Assembly (NCBI RefSeq): GCF_004795255.1
Contig: NZ_SSBQ01000002.1
Span: forward strand, 291,001-355,000
Direction: 5' to 3'
From: Streptomyces sp. RKND-216
GTDB taxonomy: Bacteria; Actinomycetota; Actinomycetes; Streptomycetales; Streptomycetaceae
DNA: 64,000 nucleotides
The notes beneath the pieces are model-generated. The model was not told where the DNA came from. It saw nothing but the letters and a program-made list of their open reading frames with translations, and did no database searches. Shown in pieces: positions 42,656-53,667 of this stretch. The number at the start of each line of letters is the position of its first letter. Within the stretch, counting starts at the first letter, position 1. Position numbers and translations under genes: made by a program.

Positions 42656-43672
42656 ATGGGCGAGGCACAGGAACTGGACGTCGGCGGACGCACGGTGCGG
42701 ATCACCAACCCGGGCAAGGTGTACTTCCCCGAACGCGGCTTCACGAAGCTGGACGTGGCGACGTACTACCGGACCGTCGGAGCCGGGGCGCTGCGCGCGC
42801 TGCGGGACCGGCCCACCACGCTGCAGCGGCACCCCGACGGCGTCACGGGCGAGTCGTTCTTCCAGAAACGGGCGCCCAAGGGCATGCCCGACTGGATTCC
42901 CACCGCGCGCATCTCCTTCCCCTCCGGGCGGCACGCGGACGAGATCTGCCCGGCCGAGGAGGCCGCCGTGGTGTGGGCGGCGAACCTGGGCTGCCTGACG
43001 TTCCACCCCTGGCCGGTGCGGCGCGGCGACACCGACCGTCCCGACGAGCTGCGCATCGACCTCGACCCGCAGCCCGGCACGGACTACCGGGACGCGGTGT
43101 GGGCGGCCGGCGAGCTGCGTCCGCTGCTGGAGGAGCTGGGCCTGCACGGCTGGCCCAAGACCTCCGGCGGTCGCGGGCTGCACGTCTTCGTACCCATCGA
43201 GCCCGAGTGGACCTTCACCGCAGTGCGGCGGGCGGCGATCGCGATCGGCCGCGAGCTGTCCTGGAGGAACCCGGAGCGGATCACGATGAACTGGTGGAAG
43301 GAGGAGCGCGGCGAGCGGATCTTCGTCGACTACAACCAGACGGCGCGGGACCGCACCATCGCCAGCGCCTACTCCGTACGGCCCCACCCGCGCGCCCAGG
43401 TCTCCGCCCCGCTTCAGTGGGACGAGGTCGCCGACGCGCGGCCCGAGGACTTCGACCTGGCGACCATGCCGGAACGGTACGCGCGGGTCGGCGACGTGCA
43501 CGCGGACATGGAACGGCACGTGTGCCGACTGGACGCGGTGCTGGAGCTGGCCGACCGGCACGAGCGGGACCGGGGCGCGGGCGACATGCCGTACCCGCCG
43601 GACCACCCGAAGGCACCGGGCGAGCCGAAACGGGTGCAGCCCAGCCGGGCACGGAGCGATCCCGACGGCTGA
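42656..43672 (+). CDS. LigD-type NHEJ polymerase/primase domain protein
   Basis: 338 residues. Stand-alone PolDom of bacterial end joining: VRITNPGKVYFPERGFTKLD at the N-terminus, FFQKRAPKGMPDWI, the metal-binding DELRIDLDPQPGTDY (DxD), then TSGGRGLHVFVPIEP and WWKEERGERIFVDYNQ. Adds ribonucleotides at broken DNA ends with its partner ligase, encoded divergently. Ku, expected to recruit both, is not in the window. The phosphoesterase module of LigD is absent. Confidence 0.93.
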   Translation: MGEAQELDVGGRTVRITNPGKVYFPERGFTKLDVATYYRTVGAGALRALRDRPTTLQRHPDGVTGESFFQKRAPKGMPDWIPTARISFPSGRHADEICPAEEAAVVWAANLGCLTFHPWPVRRGDTDRPDELRIDLDPQPGTDYRDAVWAAGELRPLLEELGLHGWPKTSGGRGLHVFVPIEPEWTFTAVRRAAIAIGRELSWRNPERITMNWWKEERGERIFVDYNQTARDRTIASAYSVRPHPRAQVSAPLQWDEVADARPEDFDLATMPERYARVGDVHADMERHVCRLDAVLELADRHERDRGAGDMPYPPDHPKAPGEPKRVQPSRARSDPDG

Positions 43673-43697
43673 GGGCCGACGCGGCGGGTCGCCCGGC

Positions 43698-43907
43698 TCA
43701 GCGGCCCTTCACCACGAGGGAACCGAGCAGCTCACGCGTCGCGTCGGTCACTTTGTCCACTGCTGCGTCGAATGCGTCGCTGTTGTGCGAGGCGGGCGCG
43801 CGGAAGCCGGAGATCTTCCGGACGTACTGCAAAGCGGCTGCACGCATCTCGTCCTCGGTTACGGACTCGGCGTACGGGGGACGGAGTGTCTTGATAGATC
43901 GGCACAT
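43698..43907 (-). CDS. DUF2277 family protein
   Basis: 69 residues, starts MCRSIKTLRPPYAESVTEDE, then RAAALQYVRKISGFRAPASH, the conserved pattern of DUF2277, a small actinobacterial family of unknown function with a Cys at position 2. No ribosome site; a palindromic -10 (CCGTATACGG) ends eight bases before its ATG, suggesting a leaderless message. Only 29 bases separate its start from psuG. Confidence 0.88.
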   Translation of the reverse strand: MCRSIKTLRPPYAESVTEDEMRAAALQYVRKISGFRAPASHNSDAFDAAVDKVTDATRELLGSLVVKGR

Positions 43908-43914
43908 AGGACGA

Positions 43915-43924
43915 CCGTATACGG
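43915..43924. promoter_or_regulatory. Palindromic -10 shared by divergent genes
   Basis: CCGTATACGG contains TATACG on both strands. On the minus strand it sits eight bases before the DUF2277 ATG; on the plus strand it precedes the psuG ribosome site. The 29-base gap leaves little room for separate promoters. Confidence 0.35.
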
Positions 43925-43936
43925 ATGGAGGCCGGA

Positions 43937-44854
43937 ATGACCCTGCTGCTGGCGGACGAGGTGCGGGACGCGATGGCGCACGGGCGCCCCGTGGTCGCTC
44001 TGGAGTCGACGATCATCGCGCACGGCCTGCCGCGCCCGCGCAATCTCGAGGTGGCCAGGGAGCTGGAGCAGCTCGTGCGCGACGGCGGAGCCGTGCCCGC
44101 GACCGTCGCGGTGCTCGACGGGCGCGTGCACGTCGGGCTGGACGAGGCGGAACTGGAACGCGTCGCGGGCGACGAGAAGATGCGCAAACTGGGCCACCGC
44201 GACCTGGCGCCGGCGATCGCCGAGGGCGCGAGCGGCGCCACGACCGTCTCCGGCACCGGGTTCCTCGCCTCCAAGGTCGGCATCCGGGTCTTCGCGACCG
44301 GTGGCCTGGGCGGCGTGCACCGCGGGTGGACGCAGACCCAGGACGAGTCGGCGGACCTGCGGATGCTCGCCTCGACACGGATCACGGTGGTGTGCGCGGG
44401 CGCGAAGTCCGTCCTCGACGTGCCGACGACGCTGCAACGGCTGGAGACCCTGGGCATCACGGTCATCGGCTACGGCACAGACACGTTCCCGGGCTTCTAC
44501 CTGACCAGTTCCGGCGAGCCGGTGGACTGGACGGCGCACGACGCGCGCACGGTCGTCGGCGCCATGCGGGCGCAGGAGTCGCTCGGCGGGCCCTGCACGG
44601 CACTGGTCGTCGCCAACCCGGTGCCGCAGGAGCAGCAGCTCGACCCGGAACTGCACGACCGGGTGCTGGCGGAGGCGCTCTCGGCGTGCGAGCGGGACCG
44701 GGTGACCGGACAGGACGTCACGCCGTACCTGCTGGACCACCTGGTCCGGCACACGGACGGCGCGGCGCTGGAGGCCAATGTCGCCGCCGTCCGCGGCAAC
44801 GCGCGGCTCGCGGCGCGCATCGCGGCCGTGTGGACGGCGACGGCCCACACCTGA
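43937..44854 (+). CDS. psuG: Pseudouridine-5'-phosphate glycosidase
   Basis: 305 residues from ATG 43937, preferred because GGAGG is spaced correctly; ATG 43925 overlaps the promoter. Cleaves the C-glycosidic bond of pseudouridine 5'-phosphate to uracil and ribose 5-phosphate. Signature blocks: ALESTIIAHGLPRPRN, VSGTGFLASKVGIRVFATGG, CAGAKSVLDVPTTLQRLE (catalytic Lys region) and GYGTDTFPGFY. The partner pseudouridine kinase PsuK, usually adjacent, is missing; the next gene faces the other way. Confidence 0.95.
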   Translation: MTLLLADEVRDAMAHGRPVVALESTIIAHGLPRPRNLEVARELEQLVRDGGAVPATVAVLDGRVHVGLDEAELERVAGDEKMRKLGHRDLAPAIAEGASGATTVSGTGFLASKVGIRVFATGGLGGVHRGWTQTQDESADLRMLASTRITVVCAGAKSVLDVPTTLQRLETLGITVIGYGTDTFPGFYLTSSGEPVDWTAHDARTVVGAMRAQESLGGPCTALVVANPVPQEQQLDPELHDRVLAEALSACERDRVTGQDVTPYLLDHLVRHTDGAALEANVAAVRGNARLAARIAAVWTATAHT

Positions 44855-44893
44855 CCCTCCCGGGCCTTCATACACCGCACCCCACCGCCGGGG

Positions 44894-45478
44894 CTAAGGC
44901 GTGCGGGGGCGCCACTGGGGTTCGACGCGGGCCCACTCGCGTTCCCACTGGCGGGCGCGCCGTCGGTCCAGGCCGCCGCGGACCGTGGCCTGTGCGACGC
45001 AGACGAGGGCGACGACCGCGCCGCCGGCGAGCGCCGCGCAGATGCCGGACTGGAGGGCGGCCATGGCCGCACCCGCGGGTGGCGTGGTCTGGCTGCCGTC
45101 GGGCGCCACCCACAGCGGCACCGAGGTCCCGGCCCTGCTGCCGTCCGGCACCTCCGCCGAACCGCTGCGCACCGTACCGTCAGGCGCGGTCCAGCGGACC
45201 GGTACCCGCGAGGTGTCGGCCCCCGGAGCCTTGTAGAAGGTCTCGCGGCTCTGCGGGTCCGCGTCCTTCATGACCACCGCGGAGACCCGGAGCCGCTCGG
45301 TGCGCTGCTCCTCGGCCGTGCCGCGCGCGACGCCCCAGGTGACGAGGGTGGCCAGCGCCGCGCCGACGACTCCGGCCACGAGGGCGAGCAGCAGCACCCA
45401 CGCCTCGACCTGGTCGGAGCGGCGCCGGAGCGGGTTCGCGCGCCAGCGCCACAGGCGGATCCGGGTCGTTGGGGCCAT
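44894..45478 (-). CDS. Rv1733c-like two-span membrane protein
   Basis: 194 residues from ATG 45478 (GGGGTGGGAGCC upstream). N-terminal basic segment RIRLWRWRANPLRRRSD and a first span LLLALVAGVVGAALATLV. An extracytoplasmic domain of about 80 residues has VRWTAPDGTVRSGSAEV, then a second span AALAGGAVVALVCVA and a basic tail. This is the layout of the Mycobacterium Rv1733c family, common in Streptomyces. Function unknown. Same strand as the LCP gene upstream (94-base gap). Confidence 0.8.
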   Translation of the reverse strand: MAPTTRIRLWRWRANPLRRRSDQVEAWVLLLALVAGVVGAALATLVTWGVARGTAEEQRTERLRVSAVVMKDADPQSRETFYKAPGADTSRVPVRWTAPDGTVRSGSAEVPDGSRAGTSVPLWVAPDGSQTTPPAGAAMAALQSGICAALAGGAVVALVCVAQATVRGGLDRRRARQWEREWARVEPQWRPRTP

Positions 45479-45572
45479 GGCTCCCACCCCTTCCGGTCGC
45501 CGGTTCGGGGAGCGGTCGCGACCTGCCGGGTCCCACGATCGGCGCCTCGCATGCCTGCCGTGTTCCCGGAAG

Positions 45573-47021
45573 TCAGCCGTTGCCGTCACAGTCCAGGGTG
45601 TCACCCTTCGCCGGGGCGCCCTGGACGCTGCTGCGGTCGTGCACGACGGGCACTACGCGGGTTCCGGCCCGGCCCACGCGCACCTCCAGCACGCGGCCCC
45701 ATCCGCGCACGGGGCGGAGTACGGCGTCCGGCAGGGCCGCCGCCAGCGAAGCGGCCCGGCGCCGGTCGGCCGGCCGGAAGCGGATCTCGGTCGTCCCGGG
45801 AACGCCGGCCGAGGCGTCGGCCGGCGCCGGGGCCTCCGCGGCGGCGGAGGCACGCGCGCGGACGTCGAACCCGTTGCCGCGCAGGGCCCGCGCGACCCGC
45901 CGGGCCTCCCCCTCCACCGCCGGCCCGCCCTGGACACGCACGGGGACGCCGGAGGGCGCCCAGGCCACGGGGACGCCGGGGGCGGGCAGGGCATACGCCT
46001 TCTCGTCCGTGAGGGGCCGGTCCTCGCGGACGGCGTCGAAGAGCCGGCGCGCGCGGTCCTCGTCCCAGACGAGCGTCGAGCCCCAGCCCGGCACGCGGTG
46101 GTCGAAATCGGCGAGGGGCACAGTCGCGAACGCGGTGTCCCCGCTGTCCAGGTCGCGCAGCGCGCGGCCGAGGACGAGCAGGCGTGCGGTGGTCAGCTCC
46201 GCGTCGGCCCGGAGCGTGGTCAGCAGCGTCCCGGCGGTGCGGGCGAGAGCAACGGGGTCGTCGAGCACGCCCCGGTCGGCGAAGGTGTCGACCAGTTCGG
46301 CGAGGAAGTGCTGCTGGCGGCGCATCCTGCCCAGGTCCCCGGACGGCGGGATGTGGCGGGCGCGCACGTACTGGAGCGAGCGCCGCCCGTCGAGGTGGTG
46401 GGTGCCCGGCCGCAGATCGAGACCGGAGTTGATGTCACGCATCGGCTCGTCCGTGCACACGGTGGCGCCGCCGAGGCCGTCGACGGCCTCGACGAAGCTG
46501 CGGAAGTCGGCCTCCAGGTAGTGGTCGACACGGACGCCGGTCGCCTCCTCGACGGTGCGGACCGTCAGTTCGGGGCCGCCCAGCTTGTACGCGCCGTTGA
46601 TCTTTCCGGCCGCCGGCACCGGCGTACCGGTGAGCGGAGGGGCGTCGTCGAGACGCGCGAAGGAGACGTAGGAGTCGCGGGGAATGCTGATCACGCTGAC
46701 GCGTTCGCGGTCCTCCGAGACGTGTACCAGCATCATGACGTCGGTGCAGTCGCAGGGCTCGCCCCCGACGTGGAGGCGACGCTTCTCGGCCTTGCTCAGT
46801 CCGGCGCGCTTGTCGAGGCCGACCAGAAGGAAGGTGAGGCCGGGGCCGTCGGCGGGCCGGGACGCGGCGGCGGCGAACACGTCGGTGCGCGGGACGGCCA
46901 GGGCGACGGGCAGGCGGTTGCCGCCGTCGGCCACCACCGCCCCGGCACCGGCCAGCAGTCCGCCGCAGAGGACGGCGCTCAGCACGGCGCGACGTACACG
47001 GATACGCGTCAGCAGGGACAC
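45573..47021 (-). CDS. LCP (LytR-CpsA-Psr) family cell-wall glycopolymer ligase
   Basis: 482 residues from GTG 47021; the GTG at 47027 directly abuts GGAGGT, which better serves the codon six bases later. One N-terminal membrane span (AVLSAVLCGGLLAGAGAVVA). LCP domain with LTFLLVGLDKRAGL, VSVISIPRDSYV, AAGKINGAYKLGG, LDLRPGTHHLDGRRSLQYVRARH and DLGRMRRQQHFL, including the Arg and Asp residues that bind the pyrophosphate-lipid substrate. A C-terminal LytR_C domain follows (about 370-470). Transfers teichoic-acid-like polymers to peptidoglycan. Confidence 0.93.
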   Translation of the reverse strand: MSLLTRIRVRRAVLSAVLCGGLLAGAGAVVADGGNRLPVALAVPRTDVFAAAASRPADGPGLTFLLVGLDKRAGLSKAEKRRLHVGGEPCDCTDVMMLVHVSEDRERVSVISIPRDSYVSFARLDDAPPLTGTPVPAAGKINGAYKLGGPELTVRTVEEATGVRVDHYLEADFRSFVEAVDGLGGATVCTDEPMRDINSGLDLRPGTHHLDGRRSLQYVRARHIPPSGDLGRMRRQQHFLAELVDTFADRGVLDDPVALARTAGTLLTTLRADAELTTARLLVLGRALRDLDSGDTAFATVPLADFDHRVPGWGSTLVWDEDRARRLFDAVREDRPLTDEKAYALPAPGVPVAWAPSGVPVRVQGGPAVEGEARRVARALRGNGFDVRARASAAAEAPAPADASAGVPGTTEIRFRPADRRRAASLAAALPDAVLRPVRGWGRVLEVRVGRAGTRVVPVVHDRSSVQGAPAKGDTLDCDGNG

Positions 47022-47275
47022 GGGCACACCTCCGCGGGACGACGACGCCCGCAGGCTAGGCGCACGCCGAGCGGCCGGCCGGGCGCGGCGCGGCGTGGCG
47101 CCCCCACCCTCACCCGGTCAGATCATCTGCCTGCACGGCACGGGCCGGATTCTCCTCGGAGGACGCCGGTTTCCGGCGAATCACACCCCCGGAACGCGTT
47201 CGGGACGCTACGGTGAGTGCCCGCGGGAAGCGGACGTGGGCCGGGAGCGGCCTTCGGACAGGAGAGGTTCCGCAC

Positions 47276-48252
47276 ATGGGCGAGACACTGGACGCGCCGC
47301 CCGAAGGGCATCTGCGGATGCTGCTGGCGCGCGCACAGAACCCCTTCGACGTCTCGGACGAGGTCCTCGAACGGCTGTCCGGTGCCGTGTTGTGCCGGAT
47401 CGACACGCCGCACGCCGGCCGCGGGGACGAGACCGGCCGGGCCGCTGCGACCGGTGCGGCCGCCGGAGCCGGTGAGCCGGACACGGAAACCGCGCCCCCT
47501 GCGGGGCTGCGGTGCGGCCGGGCCCGGCACACCTTCCTGCTGGCGGACGGCGGCGTCCAGACCCTGTGGGAGCTGTGGCAGGTGGGCGCACCCCACCAGG
47601 AGGACCCCGCCGACGACGGGCCACAGGGCCCGCGGTTCGAAATATACGAGACCGAGGACGCCCTGCACCGCTCCGAGCGGCGCGTGCACGGCGGCGGGCC
47701 GGTTCCCGGCCCGCGCTCGGCCGGGACCGGGGACGACCGCCCCTCCCCACTCGGCACGGACGCCCTCCGCCCGCACTCCACAGGGCCCGAGTCCTTCGAC
47801 GAGCTGGACGACCCCGACCCCCTCGACACCCTCGACCTTCTGGACGCCCCGGGCTCCCTCGGCTCCCCCGGCGACATCGAGGACCTGCTCCTGGAGGAGG
47901 TCACCCGGTCCCGACCCTGGTGGCTGGAGGACTCCCCAGGACACGCGCGCCGCCTGTTACGCAGGGCTGAGAACCCCGACCGGCCGGGTGAGGAGACGCT
48001 CCGGCTGCTGGCCGACGCCCGCGGCCACGACATCGTGCACGTGCCACGGCCGCGCGCCTGCCCTCCCGGCCTGCGCCTGTGGTGCTCGCTGTACGAACAC
48101 GCCTTCCTGCTGGCGGACGGCACCGAACTCCGCCTGTACGAACTGGAACACAACCTGACCGGAGGCGAAGGGCTCGTGTGCGAGGTCTATCCCGACGAGG
48201 CGGACGCCGAGCGGGCGGCCCGCCGGTACGCACGGGCACGGGGCATCGAACT

Positions 48253-48256
<4 letters not shown>
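47276..48256 (+). CDS. DUF6227 protein with two internal repeats and a TTA codon
   Basis: 326 residues from ATG 47276 with GGAGAGG upstream. First repeat: HLRMLLARAQNPFDVSDEVL ... RHTFLLADGGVQTLWELWQ ... EIYETEDALHRSE. Second: HARRLLRRAENPDRPGEETL ... EHAFLLADGTELRLYELEH ... EVYPDEADAERAA. An acidic spacer (DELDDPDPLDTLDLLD) separates them. This two-copy form fits the Streptomyces DUF6227 family of unknown role. A TTA codon at 47957-47959 predicts bldA-dependent translation. Its stop overlaps a sulfatase start. Confidence 0.8.
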
Positions 48257-51010
<2,754 letters not shown>

Positions 51011-51046
51011 GGGGGGACGCCGGGCGGGCAGGGGTCTCCCGGCGGG

Positions 51047-51628
51047 TCAGCCACGCGGCGGCGGGCCGCCGCCGGGCTCGTCCTCGTCGAAGCGCAGCCC
51101 CAGGTCGTCCGCGTCGTCGCCGGAGACGTGGACCGCTGACTCCTCGCCCGACAGTCCCTCGGCGTCCGACTCGGTGGCGAAGCTGTCCTGGTTGGCGAGC
51201 CGTGTGCCGGGCAGCGGGTCGTCGCTGAGCTGACCGGCCTCGGGGGTGGTGGAGTCCTCGGGCGCGGCGGGCCGGTCGGCTCCGCCGACACCCACGTCGG
51301 GTTCCTCCTCGGCGAGGCGGTCGTCCAGGGGCTCTCCCTCCAGTTGCTCGGCGGGAGTGGTGCCGAAGCTCTCGGCGGCGACCGGGCGTTCACCGGGCAC
51401 GGGCATCTGCTGCGGGTCCTCGGCCCGCTGCGCCTCCGGAGTGCCGTCCTGGAGGTCGGGGATGCCCTCGTCCTCGGGGGCCGCACCGGGATCGGTCGGC
51501 TCGTCCACGACGCGCTGCTCCCGGTATTCGGGCGACTCGGCCCTCTCCCCGGACTCCGTCGCCCGGCCCTCCGGAGGGGTCCGGCCGCCAGCAGGGGCAC
51601 CGTTCTCGGTCGTTTCGGGGTCGTTCAT
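51047..51628 (-). CDS. DUF5709 acidic protein
   Basis: 193 residues from ATG 51628. Strongly acidic and disordered-looking, but with the DUF5709 core: ESFGTTPAEQLEGEPLDDRL, AEEEPDVGVGG and a C-terminal EESAVHVSGDDADDLG. Function unknown; such proteins are often stress-induced. No Shine-Dalgarno. A consensus sigma-B-like promoter (GTTT-N15-GGGTAC) ends ten bases before the ATG, so the message is probably leaderless. Confidence 0.8.
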   Translation of the reverse strand: MNDPETTENGAPAGGRTPPEGRATESGERAESPEYREQRVVDEPTDPGAAPEDEGIPDLQDGTPEAQRAEDPQQMPVPGERPVAAESFGTTPAEQLEGEPLDDRLAEEEPDVGVGGADRPAAPEDSTTPEAGQLSDDPLPGTRLANQDSFATESDAEGLSGEESAVHVSGDDADDLGLRFDEDEPGGGPPPRG

Positions 51629-51638
51629 GCCGTCCGCG

Positions 51639-51663
51639 GTACCCGTGCCCGCCGGGCGGAAAC
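51639..51663 (-). promoter_or_regulatory. Consensus sigma-B-like promoter GTTT-N15-GGGTAC
   Basis: Minus strand GTTT (51663-51660), spacer 15, GGGTAC (51644-51639), exact match to the SigB-family consensus; ten bases to ATG 51628. The best site of this kind in the window. Confidence 0.65.
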
Positions 51664-51737
51664 GCCGCGGGAGGGGCACCGGTGGTGAGGCCGCGTCCGG
51701 CTGGTGGCCCCCGGTGGTGGGACCGGTGCGGCGCAGG

Positions 51738-52112
51738 TCAGCGGGGTGGCGGCAGACGCGGATGCTCGCGGCGGCGGCGCCGCAGGACGGCCGCCAGATC
51801 CACCAGCGCCAGCACGGACAGCACCGCGCAGGCGACGGCCAGCACGCGCAGCGATCCGCTGTCGGGGACGTCCTGTGGGCCGCTGACCGCGGTCCAGTAC
51901 CAGAACAGGGCGGTGGCGGCGAGGAACACGGGGAGGAACACCGCGGACAGCAGCAGGCGCAGCCCGAGGGCGCTGCGCGCGGTGACGGGCTCCGTCCCGG
52001 TGCGCTCCCGGCGACGCCCCACCGCGCCGGAGCGCGAGCGGGGCACGGCCGCCCGGGTGGCATGCCGGGAGGGGTCCCGCCTGCGCCGCTCACCGTGCCG
52101 CACCGTCCTCAC
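51738..52112 (-). CDS. DUF6343 two-span membrane protein
   Basis: 124 residues from GTG 52112. Basic N-terminus, then RTGTEPVTARSALGLRLLLS, the conserved entry of DUF6343, followed by two membrane spans (VFLPVFLAATALFWYW; VLAVACAVLSVLALVDLAAVL) and a basic tail. The N-terminal 38 residues exceed the usual family start, and translation may begin later. Function unknown. Confidence 0.75.
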   Translation of the reverse strand: MRTVRHGERRRRDPSRHATRAAVPRSRSGAVGRRRERTGTEPVTARSALGLRLLLSAVFLPVFLAATALFWYWTAVSGPQDVPDSGSLRVLAVACAVLSVLALVDLAAVLRRRRREHPRLPPPR

Positions 52113-52268
52113 CGCCTCGCGTCCGCGTCGCGTCGTTCACTCCTGAGACCAGTGTCCACCCGCGCGCCCGAACGGTGAGGGCACACACGGGTGCGGCCCC
52201 AGCGGAGCGCCGCACCCACGGAGTGTCACAGCACGGGGACCGCTGGGCGAGGCGCCCGGGAGCGCCCG

Positions 52269-52293
52269 GTTTCATCCGACCGCGCCGAGGTAC
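52269..52293 (+). promoter_or_regulatory. Sigma-B-like promoter GTTT-N15-AGGTAC
   Basis: GTTT 52269-52272, AGGTAC 52288-52293, spacer 15, one mismatch to consensus; 44 bases upstream of the glucose-dehydrogenase-like ATG. Confidence 0.5.
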
Positions 52294-52296
52294 CAC

Positions 52297-52310
52297 GCTG
52301 TCGTGACAGC
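52297..52310. promoter_or_regulatory. Inverted repeat GCTGTC-GT-GACAGC at predicted start site
   Basis: A 6-2-6 inverted repeat beginning four bases after the sigma-B-like -10, overlapping the expected transcription start. Possible operator; could also be chance. Confidence 0.3.
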
Positions 52311-52337
52311 ACCTGCCGACGCCGTCGTGGAGCCGCC

Positions 52338-53393
52338 ATGCGGGCACTGACCGTCATACCCGGCCAGGAGGGCTCCCTCCGCGTCGAGGAACGGCCGGAC
52401 CCCGAACCGGCGCCCGGCGAGCTGCTGGTGGAGGGGGTCGCTATCGGCGTGTGCGGCACCGACCGGGAGATCGTCTCCGGCACGCACGGCAGCGCCCCGC
52501 CGGGTGGGGACCGGCTGCTCATCGGGCACGAGTCACTCGGCAAGGTCCGCAGGGCGCCCGAGGGCTCGGGCTTCGTGCCCGGCGAGCTGGTGGTGGGTAT
52601 GGTGCGCCGGCCGGACCCGGTGCCCTGCGGGGCGTGCGCACACGGCTTCGTGGACATGTGCCGCAACGGCCGGTACGGCGAACGCGGCATCAAGGACCTG
52701 GACGGCTACGCCTCCACGCTCTGGACGGTCGACCCGGCCTACGCGGTGCGGCTGTCGCCGGGGCTGGAGCGGGTCGGAGCACTGCTGGAGCCGACGACGG
52801 TGGTGGCCAAGGCATGGGACCAGGTGCAGCGCATCGGGGACCGCTCGTGGTTCGCCCCGGAGTCGGTGCTGGTGACGGGCGCCGGGCCGGTCGGGCTGCT
52901 GGCGGCGCTGCTGGGCCGGCAGCGGGGGCTGGCCGTGCACGTGCTGGACCGCGCCGAGGAGGGGCGGAAGCCCGAGCTGGCCCGGGAGCTGGGGGCGACG
53001 TACCACACCGACGACGTGACAGCGGTGATGGAGCGGGTACGGCCGGACGTGGTGATCGAGGCGACGGGCGCTCCCCCGGTGGCGTTCGGGGCGATGCGGT
53101 CGCTGGGCCCGTACGGCGTGCTCTGCCTGACGGGGCTGTCCCCCTCCGGCCGCGCGCTGCGCATCGACGCCGGTGAGCTGAACACCGAACTGGTGCTGGA
53201 CAACGCGGTGGTGGTCGGTTCGGTGAACGCGCACCGCGACCACTTCCGGCAGGCGGCGGCCGCGCTCGCCGGGGGCGACCGGGACTGGCTGGAGCGCCTC
53301 ATCACGCGGCGGGTGCCGCTGGACTCCTTCGCCGACGCCTTCGCCGAGCGGGAGCCCGGGGGCGTGAAGACGGTGCTCGAACTCGGCTGCTGA
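52338..53393 (+). CDS. Zinc-type alcohol dehydrogenase, glucose 1-dehydrogenase-like
   Basis: 351 residues. MDR fold: catalytic-zinc segment IGVCGTDREIVSGTHG (Cys, Asp) and LLIGHESLGKV (His-Glu). A partial structural-zinc loop PVPCGACAHGFVDMCRNGRY has only three Cys. NAD(P) site is SVLVTGAGPVGLLAALLG. The order and the NTELVLDNAVVVGSVNAHRDHF segment match archaeal/actinobacterial glucose 1-dehydrogenases, which oxidise D-glucose to gluconolactone. A sigma-B-like promoter upstream suggests stress-induced NAD(P)H supply. Confidence 0.85.
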   Translation: MRALTVIPGQEGSLRVEERPDPEPAPGELLVEGVAIGVCGTDREIVSGTHGSAPPGGDRLLIGHESLGKVRRAPEGSGFVPGELVVGMVRRPDPVPCGACAHGFVDMCRNGRYGERGIKDLDGYASTLWTVDPAYAVRLSPGLERVGALLEPTTVVAKAWDQVQRIGDRSWFAPESVLVTGAGPVGLLAALLGRQRGLAVHVLDRAEEGRKPELARELGATYHTDDVTAVMERVRPDVVIEATGAPPVAFGAMRSLGPYGVLCLTGLSPSGRALRIDAGELNTELVLDNAVVVGSVNAHRDHFRQAAAALAGGDRDWLERLITRRVPLDSFADAFAEREPGGVKTVLELGC

Positions 53394-53401
53394 TCCCCGC
53401 A

Positions 53402-53432
53402 GATGCCGCGTCGGTGTGACCGACGCGGCGTC
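53402..53432. terminator. Terminator hairpin after dehydrogenase gene
   Basis: 14-bp stem (53402-53415 with 53419-53432, one G-T pair) and GTG loop, starting nine bases after the dehydrogenase stop. Confidence 0.75.
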
Positions 53433-53667
53433 AGAGAGCCGCGCCTCCCCGCAACCTGGGCTTCCGCGGCGCGCGTGGCCGCGCGCTCCAGTGGGGAGAA
53501 CGGAACACAAGGGGCAAGCCTCGCACGGAGTTTCCTCCACAGGGGATCCGGTCTGCTCGACTTCGTGACAAGATCCAGCCTTTGAGGCGTCGATTCCTCG
53601 CCCCCGCCCCGCGCGGTCAGTAGCCTGAAGTTCGGACCGCCGAGCCGAAGAAGAGCTGGAGACCTTG

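Noticed and set aside
53570..53620. tRNA-like TCGATTC loop sequence upstream of the DUF574 gene
   Set aside because: No acceptor or anticodon stems can be folded around it. No tRNA was found anywhere in the window by eye.
53433..53667. BldD-type operators upstream of the c-di-GMP gene pair
   Set aside because: Some GTGAC-like half sites occur but no convincing inverted pair matching the BldD consensus could be read.
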